From Molanna angustata (taxonomy: Eukaryota; Arthropoda; Insecta; Trichoptera; Molannidae), in contig OY754974.1 of NCBI GenBank assembly GCA_963576475.1, positions 8,785,974 to 8,849,973 of the forward strand: a stretch of DNA of 64,000 bases, in the 5' to 3' direction. Each line of letters opens with the position of its first letter. The first letter of the stretch is position 1. The translations under genes were made by a program, and so were the position numbers. Shown here in pieces: positions 56,989 to 64,000 of this stretch. The notes below the pieces were generated by a model. The model saw nothing but the letters and a program-made list of their open reading frames with translations, had not been told where the DNA came from and ran no database searches.

Positions 56989-58469
56989 CTGAAAGAAACA
57001 ATAAAAACAATATTACTATTTGTACATCGCATCTTACATATATTATGTGTAACCTACTTATTCTATACTAATATCTATCACAACAACCATACTAAAACCT
57101 TCCCAAATAATTTCATGGGTTCGGTTAGTGGAAGAAATATGAATATGAAATTTTTAGTAAACATGCCAACACACAATAACAAATAATAGTGCATGCCGAT
57201 ATAGAAGAGGTTATGCTACCCTTCGCTGCATTCGAGGGAATAAAAACATATCTTAAATATAAATGTGTCATAGATTTATACATGCACATCAATACCACAA
57301 CAGTTACATATTCAATTTGATCACCTAACCCATATTCAAATTGAAACCGACATTAAATTTAAAGACACAACAGAATACATGAAATGTTCCATTAGGCCAA
57401 ACTTACAGAGTTCCTCTTCCAAATTTCCCTACTCGACGATTGTACTCTTGTAAATAAAAAAAATTGTCCCACTACGTTGCTAAGAAAATGACGAAAATTA
57501 AAAAAGGTAAGGAAGAGGTCTTAACATAACAACAGAGTAAAGGACATTGACAACAGAGTTCCGTCCCGTAGGATAGCTCATCGAAAAATATTCGTATAAC
57601 AATGAGCATTAGACAACTTTGCACATACAAAGCATCATTATATAAATATCGGGAGCGTTGTATTGAAGGGTAGCTGGGAAGGATGACATATATAACTAAC
57701 AAGGAACACAGGACAAAGGAATAAATTACCTTTTAATAGATTGTGTAATTATTATATTATTTGAGTGCTAACACTAATCTTAAAAGAAGAGACACAAAAC
57801 TCATCCAATAAAATTGTACAATGTTGCCCATTTGAATGCAGAGTAAAAATATCTAAATTAGACAGAAAATAAAGTAACAATCAATCTTTTTTTTTTTTTT
57901 GAAATTGCCACATTATTTTCATAGAGTAATCTGATTCAGCATCAATAAAAGACTATGATAGAATTATTTTTTAAAAGAGAAATTTCTACTCATAATATTT
58001 GAATAATTGAGTTCATTTTTTTACGGAATGCAGGCAGAGTATAGAAAGTTGTGTGTAAAATAGAAAGAGAAATGATAGAAGTACCAAAATGCATTAAAAA
58101 TAAAATCAATAGAAAGAAATGAACCAAAAAAAAATAATAATCTGATGATGATAGCAAACTGTGGTGTGATTTTGAGTGTTGCGTGATAAATAAAACTGGT
58201 GTTACCACGATGCAAAAAAAATATGGGAATTGGAAGAAAATAAAAAGATATATTAAATACCATGAGAGCGCCAGAGAAAATAAGATATAAATAGTGAATG
58301 ATGTGTTTGTTCAGTGGTGATTAAGTTATCCTGGTGGTATTAGTCTGAGATAGATAAAAGATAAGGGGTTGAGGGTAGAGGGTTGGGTCGGGCAGCTAAG
58401 GGAATGGGGGTAAGTCACAGATCAGGCAACATATATGAATGTCAGTACCTAGAATGGTATAATTGTTGA

Positions 58470-58498
58470 ATAGGTGGCGATATGGTATCGCCACCTAT
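58470..58498. repeat. Perfect 13-bp hairpin with 3-base loop
   Basis: ATAGGTGGCGATA (58470-58482), loop TGG, then TATCGCCACCTAT (58486-58498). It is not embedded in any recognised repeat. It could be a structured RNA element, a protein-binding palindrome or the relic of a tiny foldback insertion. Confidence 0.85.
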
Positions 58499-60435
58499 AA
58501 ACCTCGAATTAATTATCCTATACCGAGATAGGAACGTTAGCTAGCACTGGCCACTGCCACTTCTCAAGAAAATTAATCGAGCTAGAGCATGGAAATCTGG
58601 AAGAAGAGGAGGAACCAAGTCACATAATGCTGCACCCCAACAATTCTCCTTCTATCTTTGCTTAAATACATTTGAATATAAAAGTATGGTGATTTTACTG
58701 ACTCCGATACCATTATGTCGCATATATAGTATTATTATAATATGCAATAATTTGTAGAATTGTTGATAGGGAAATAAAATATAGTGTAAGTAATAAGATA
58801 AGATTCATTTTTGCTGTATGACAGAAGTTAACGTTAAATAAAAATCACAACATTTATTTAAAAGGATGTGGTAAAAATTTTCTCTGCGTTTGAAGCATTG
58901 TGTCAAGTTCACAGAGTGAGTGCCAGGTAAACAATATCAGCTCAACATTTTACATCAAAAATAAAAAGTAAACACATAAAATATAATAATTCTTATACAA
59001 ATTATGAAAAGTATAGATGTTTTTACAACTTAATACACACATATTAATATAGAATTACATTAGACAATAACAAATTTAAATAAAAACATATTTGTTCATA
59101 ATTTTGAAACTACATCAATTTTACAGACATGTAGGTAATTTAAAAAATAAATTAACAAAAATTGAACCAAGTCAAAAGAGAAAAAGGTATGTAAATAAAA
59201 TCAAGACAATTTTTCTTCTATTGAATGAAATTTCAGGTTCTAAATTATAAAGAAGCAGTCATGATTTAGGTATTTATCCATAGCTACAAATAAAGGATTA
59301 TTATATTGTTTGATATTATCCATTTGACACTTGACCCCATCACAGACCAACAAACCGATTAGGGCATATTGAATTACACACACCAACCACCCAAGAAACA
59401 TTAAACGTCAACATGTTGATGAAATACAATAATAATTACATCATCAAGTTGAATGGTTAATGAAAGTTGACAGGAGTGTATCATAGTCACTGATACAATA
59501 TCAAATTTTGTCATCATGTCAAGATTAACTATTTTTGACAGGATAAACACGCAACAACAAGCCACCACAAAACAATATGCGATTCCAGATGGTAAAGCGG
59601 CAATAGGGAATTGGCACTGAAAAGAGAGCACTACCCGACGATACGAGCGTAAAAAGAGACAAACTGTGGTGTCTGCCGGGAAAGGAGGCAGACCAGGAAA
59701 TGTGACATTCTTTTGGCAAAGTGCCAGCGCCTGAGACACAATGAGGTTTATTTACAAACACAAGTGCATGCTGCTCTCACTCAGACTTTACATTATTTTG
59801 GTTCATCGCTCTGCAGAATCGGCCACCAACCATTGGTTCATTATGCAAAATATTTTCTAATTATTTTTTACATATTTTATTGTATGAATATTTATACAAC
59901 AAAAATTAACACTAATTAATAGAGACCTGAATTATTTACTTTTTCGAAAAACCAGATTTGATTTGGAGATTTTTCACTTTTTTTCATAAATTTTAACATT
60001 TTAGAAAAGAAAAAACACTGTAATTTGGGTTCTTTAGGACAAATTTGTCAAAAATACACAGAAATTATCCACCAGAAAAGCAGAATCAAATAATAATTAT
60101 CAAAACTCAAATTTCTGCGGGTGAAATCTACACATTCTATGCATTAAATATATTTAAATTAAACACCATGTCTATAAGAATTTGTTGACAAACTAAATAA
60201 AGGTATATCATACAAATGCCTTACGCTAATGTCGATTCATATAGGTTTCTATATTCGTATAATATTGTTTTGGCAGACAGACTACAAATCTTTAAATAAA
60301 ACCAACATGGCTACGCTGGCGATTTTTAATTTTGAATCAAATTTGATTAAATAAATTATTTTTTTTTAGATATAAATAAATGTGATTTGAATAAAAAAAT
60401 ACCATTTAAATAGTGTTTTTACTAATTTTTTTAAA

Positions 60436-63400
60436 ATTTATTTATGCATATCATTTATAGTGAAAAAAGAACTTGCAAGTCTAATTTGTGTGTTGATTTC
60501 CCGTAATTTATATTTCTTTGTAGAAAATAACATTGAAATCTTAATCCTTGTATTGAAACAATAATATAATTTATTTATGCATATCATTTATAGTGAAAAA
60601 AGAACTTGCAAGTCTAATTTGTGTGTTGATTTCCCGTAATTTATATTTCTTTGTAGAAAATAACATTGAAATCTTAATCCTTGTATTGAAACAATAATAT
60701 AATTTATTTATGCATATCATTTATAGTGAAAAAAGAACTTGCAAGTCTAATTTGTGTGTTGATTTCCCGTAATTTATATTTCTTTGTAGAAAATAACATT
60801 GAAATCTTAATCCTTGTATTGAAATAATAATATAATTTATTTATGCATATCATTTATAGTGAAAAAAGAACTTGCAAGTCTAATTTGTGTGTTGATTTCC
60901 CGTAATTTATATTTCTTTGTAGAAAATAACATTGAAATCTTAATCCTTGTATTGAAACAATAATATAATTTATTTATGCATATCATTTATAGTGAAAAAA
61001 GAACTTGCAAGTCTAATTTGTGTGTTGATTTCCCGTAATTTATATTTCTTTGTAGAAAATAACATTGAAATCTTAATCCTTGTATTGAAACAATAATATA
61101 ATTTATTTATGCATATCATTTATAGTGAAAAAAGAACTTGCAAGTCTAATTTGTGTGTTGATTTCCCGTAATTTATATTTCTTTGTAGAAAATAACATTG
61201 AAATCTTAATCCTTGTATTGAAATAATAATATAATTTATTTATGCATATCATTTATAGTGAAAAAAGAACTTGCAAGTCTAATTTGTGTGTTGATTTCCC
61301 GTAATTTATATTTCTTTGTAGAAAATAACATTGAAATCTTAATCCTTGTATTGAAACAATAATATAATTTATTTATGCATATCATTTATAGTGAAAAAAG
61401 AACTTGCAAGTCTAATTTGTGTGTTGATTTCCCGTAATTTATATTTCTTTGTAGAAAATAACATTGAAATCTTAATCCTTGTATTGAAATAATAATATAA
61501 TTTATTTATGCATATCATTTATAGTGAAAAAAGAACTTGCAAGTCTAATTTGTGTGTTGATTTCCCGTAATTTATATTTCTTTGTAGAAAATAACATTGA
61601 AATCTTAATCCTTGTATTGAAATAATAATATAATTTATTTATGCATATCATTTATAGTGAAAAAAGAACTTGCAAGTCTAATTTGTGTGTTGATTTCCAG
61701 TAATTTATATTTCTTTGTAGAAAATAACATTGAAATCTTAATCCTTGTATTGAAATAATAATATAATTTATTTATGCATATCATTTATAGTGAAAAAAGA
61801 ACTTGCAAGTCTAATTTGTGTGTTGATTTCCCGTAATTTATATTTCTTTGTAGAAAATAACATTGAAATCTTAATCCTTGTATTGAAATAATAATATAAT
61901 TTATTTATGCATATCATTTATAGTGAAAAAAGAACTTGCAAGTCTAATTTGTGTGTTGATTTCCAGTAATTTATATTTCTTTGTAGAAAATAACATTGAA
62001 ATCTTAATCCTTGTATTGAAATAATAATATAATTTATTTATGCATATCATTTATAGTGAAAAAAGAACTTGCAAGTCTAATTTGTGTGTTGATTTCCCGT
62101 AATTTATATTTCTTTGTAGAAAATAACATTGAAATCTTAATCCTTGTATTGAAATAATAATATAATTTATTTATGCATATCATTTATAGTGAAAAAAGAA
62201 CTTGCAAGTCTAATTTGTGTGTTGATTTCCCGTAATTTATATTTCTTTGTAGAAAATAACATTGAAATCTTAATCCTTGTATTGAAATAATAATATAATT
62301 TATTTATGCATATCATTTATAGTGAAAAAAGAACTTGCAAGTCTAATTTGTGTGTTGATTTCCCGTAATTTATATTTCTTTGTAGAAAATAACATTGAAA
62401 TCTTAATCCTTGTATTGAAATAATAATATAATTTATTTATGCATATCATTTATAGTGAAAAAAGAACTTGCAAGTCTAATTTGTGTGTTGATTTCCCGTA
62501 ATTTATATTTCTTTGTAGAAAATAACATTGAAATCTTAATCCTTGTATTGAAACAATAATATAATTTATTTATGCATATCATTTATAGTGAAAAAAGAAC
62601 TTGCAAGTCTAATTTGTGTGTTGATTTCCCGTAATTTATATTTCTTTGTAGAAAATAACATTGAAATCTTAATCCTTGTATTGAAACAATAATATAATTT
62701 ATTTATGCATATCATTTATAGTGAAAAAAGAACTTGCAAGTCTAATTTGTGTGTTGATTTCCCGTAATTTATATTTCTTTGTAGAAAATAACATTGAAAT
62801 CTTAATCCTTGTATTGAAATAATAATATAATTTATTTATGCATATCATTTATAGTGAAAAAAGAACTTGCAAGTCTAATTTGTGTGTTGATTTCCCGTAA
62901 TTTATATTTCTTTGTAGAAAATAACATTGAAATCTTAATCCTTGTATTGAAATAATAATATAATTTATTTATGCATATCATTTATAGTGAAAAAAGAACT
63001 TGCAAGTCTAATTTGTGTGTTGATTTCCCGTAATTTATATTTCTTTGTAGAAAATAACATTGAAATCTTAATCCTTGTATTGAAATAATAATATAATTTA
63101 TTTATGCATATCATTTATAGTGAAAAAAGAACTTGCAAGTCTAATTTGTGTGTTGATTTCCCGTAATTTATATTTCTTTGTAGAAAATAACATTGAAATC
63201 TTAATCCTTGTATTGAAATAATAATATAATTTATTTATGCATATCATTTATAGTGAAAAAAGAACTTGCAAGTCTAATTTGTGTGTTGATTTCCAGTAAT
63301 TTATATTTCTTTGTAGAAAATAACATTGAAATCTTAATCCTTGTATTGAAATAATAATATAATTTATTTATGCATATCATTTATAGTGAAAAAAGAACTT

Positions 63401-64000
63401 GCAAGTCTAATTTGTGTGTTGATTTCCCGTAATTTATATTTCTTTGTAGAAAATAACATTGAAATCTTAATCCTTGTATTGAAATAATAATATAATTTAT
63501 TTATGCATATCATTTATAGTGAAAAAAGAACTTGCAAGTCTAATTTGTGTGTTGATTTCCAGTAATTTATATTTCTTTGTAGAAAATAACATTGAAATCT
63601 TAATCCTTGTATTGAAATAATAATATAATTTATTTATGCATATCATTTATAGTGAAAAAAGAACTTGCAAGTCTAATTTGTGTGTTGATTTCCCGTAATT
63701 TATATTTCTTTGTAGAAAATAACATTGAAATCTTAATCCTTGTATTGAAATAATAATATAATTTATTTATGCATATCATTTATAGTGAAAAAAGAACTTG
63801 CAAGTCTAATTTGTGTGTTGATTTCCCGTAATTTATATTTCTTTGTAGAAAATAACATTGAAATCTTAATCCTTGTATTGAAATAATAATATAATTTATT
63901 TATGCATATCATTTATAGTGAAAAAAGAACTTGCAAGTCTAATTTGTGTGTTGATTTCCCGTAATTTATATTTCTTTGTAGAAAATAACATTGAAATCTT
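60436..64000. repeat. 133-bp satellite array, about 27 units, continues beyond window
   Basis: The unit ('tttatgcatatcatttatag' to 'atccttgtattgaaacaata') repeats every 133 bp from about 60441 (next starts 60574, 60707 and so on) with very few differences. The main variants are 'gaaacaat' against 'gaaataat' near the unit end, and 'tttcccgtaa' against 'tttccagtaa' in the middle. The latter sits at about 61697, 61963, 63293 and 63559. The array begins abruptly in AT-rich DNA and runs off the right edge. There is no coding potential. Homogeneity indicates recent amplification. Confidence 0.97.

Larger units (their letters stand above)
55113..60435. other. Low-repeat region, no named gene; possible host intron or UTR
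   Basis: This is the longest stretch without recognisable mobile-element sequence. It is AT-rich with a (GGAA)n run at about 56316-56345, a G run at about 56376-56386, and the hairpin at 58470. A weak minus-strand frame at 59401-59761 could not be matched to any protein. The absence of element sequence and the more even base composition could reflect a host gene's non-coding part, but there is no direct evidence for one. Confidence 0.4.

Overview
The window looks like a repeat-dominated, AT-rich insect genome. Lepidoptera is the best guess, from the RTE-type 3' end signatures, tRNA-headed SINEs, jockey/CR1-like LINEs and BEL/Pao elements. That lineage call is inference; no host marker gene was seen. 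I found no host protein-coding gene that I can name. Every long open frame belongs to a mobile element or its remnant, and most are broken.

Layout. 1-6092: a ~2.1 kb, near-identical direct duplication (offset 3,975 bp) around LINE fragments. 6255-19165: an I/R1-group LINE with RNase H (about 6610-17801), its endonuclease split by a 5.66 kb non-coding insertion (8656-14318) that carries a 116-bp hairpin array and ~430 bp of (AT)n; then dispersed repeats and a TA-flanked foldback element. 19340-23440: decayed LINE tails, microsatellites, one GC-rich promoter-like patch. 23441-28910: a minus-strand LINE whose last 113 bp of coding end is repeated five times, with the array split by a 4.1 kb CR1/jockey-like LINE.

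28912-43420 is the centrepiece, a nest of dated insertions. A hairpin-headed dispersed repeat holds an outer BEL/Pao element (29062-43134, TSD CGTAG). That holds a second BEL/Pao element (33308-41369, TSD ATACT), which holds a 5'-truncated jockey-like LINE with an intact RT frame (37901-40248). The RT frame in turn carries a palindromic MITE that keeps the frame open. The inner BEL/Pao element is the most unusual object: gag-protease is followed, after one in-frame TGA, by a pol-derived frame that is open for about 900 codons once the LINE is discounted. In it the RT catalytic box is changed, and no RNase H or integrase is recognisable. Its LTRs are nonetheless ~99% identical, so it moved recently, presumably using enzymes from elsewhere.

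43135-50700: copies of the hairpin-headed repeat, a GC-rich unknown block, a palindromic MITE invaded by a PIF/Harbinger-type MITE (TSD TAA), and LINE tails. 51300-55110: LINE scraps and two tRNA-derived SINEs. 55110-60435: the least repetitive stretch, possibly host intron or UTR, with a perfect 13-bp hairpin and a candidate microexon. 60436-64000: a 133-bp satellite running off the window, with variant spacing that suggests a 12-unit higher-order repeat.

The elements do not form a cellular pathway. Their relationships are layering (who inserted into whom) and probable trans-mobilisation of defective copies.
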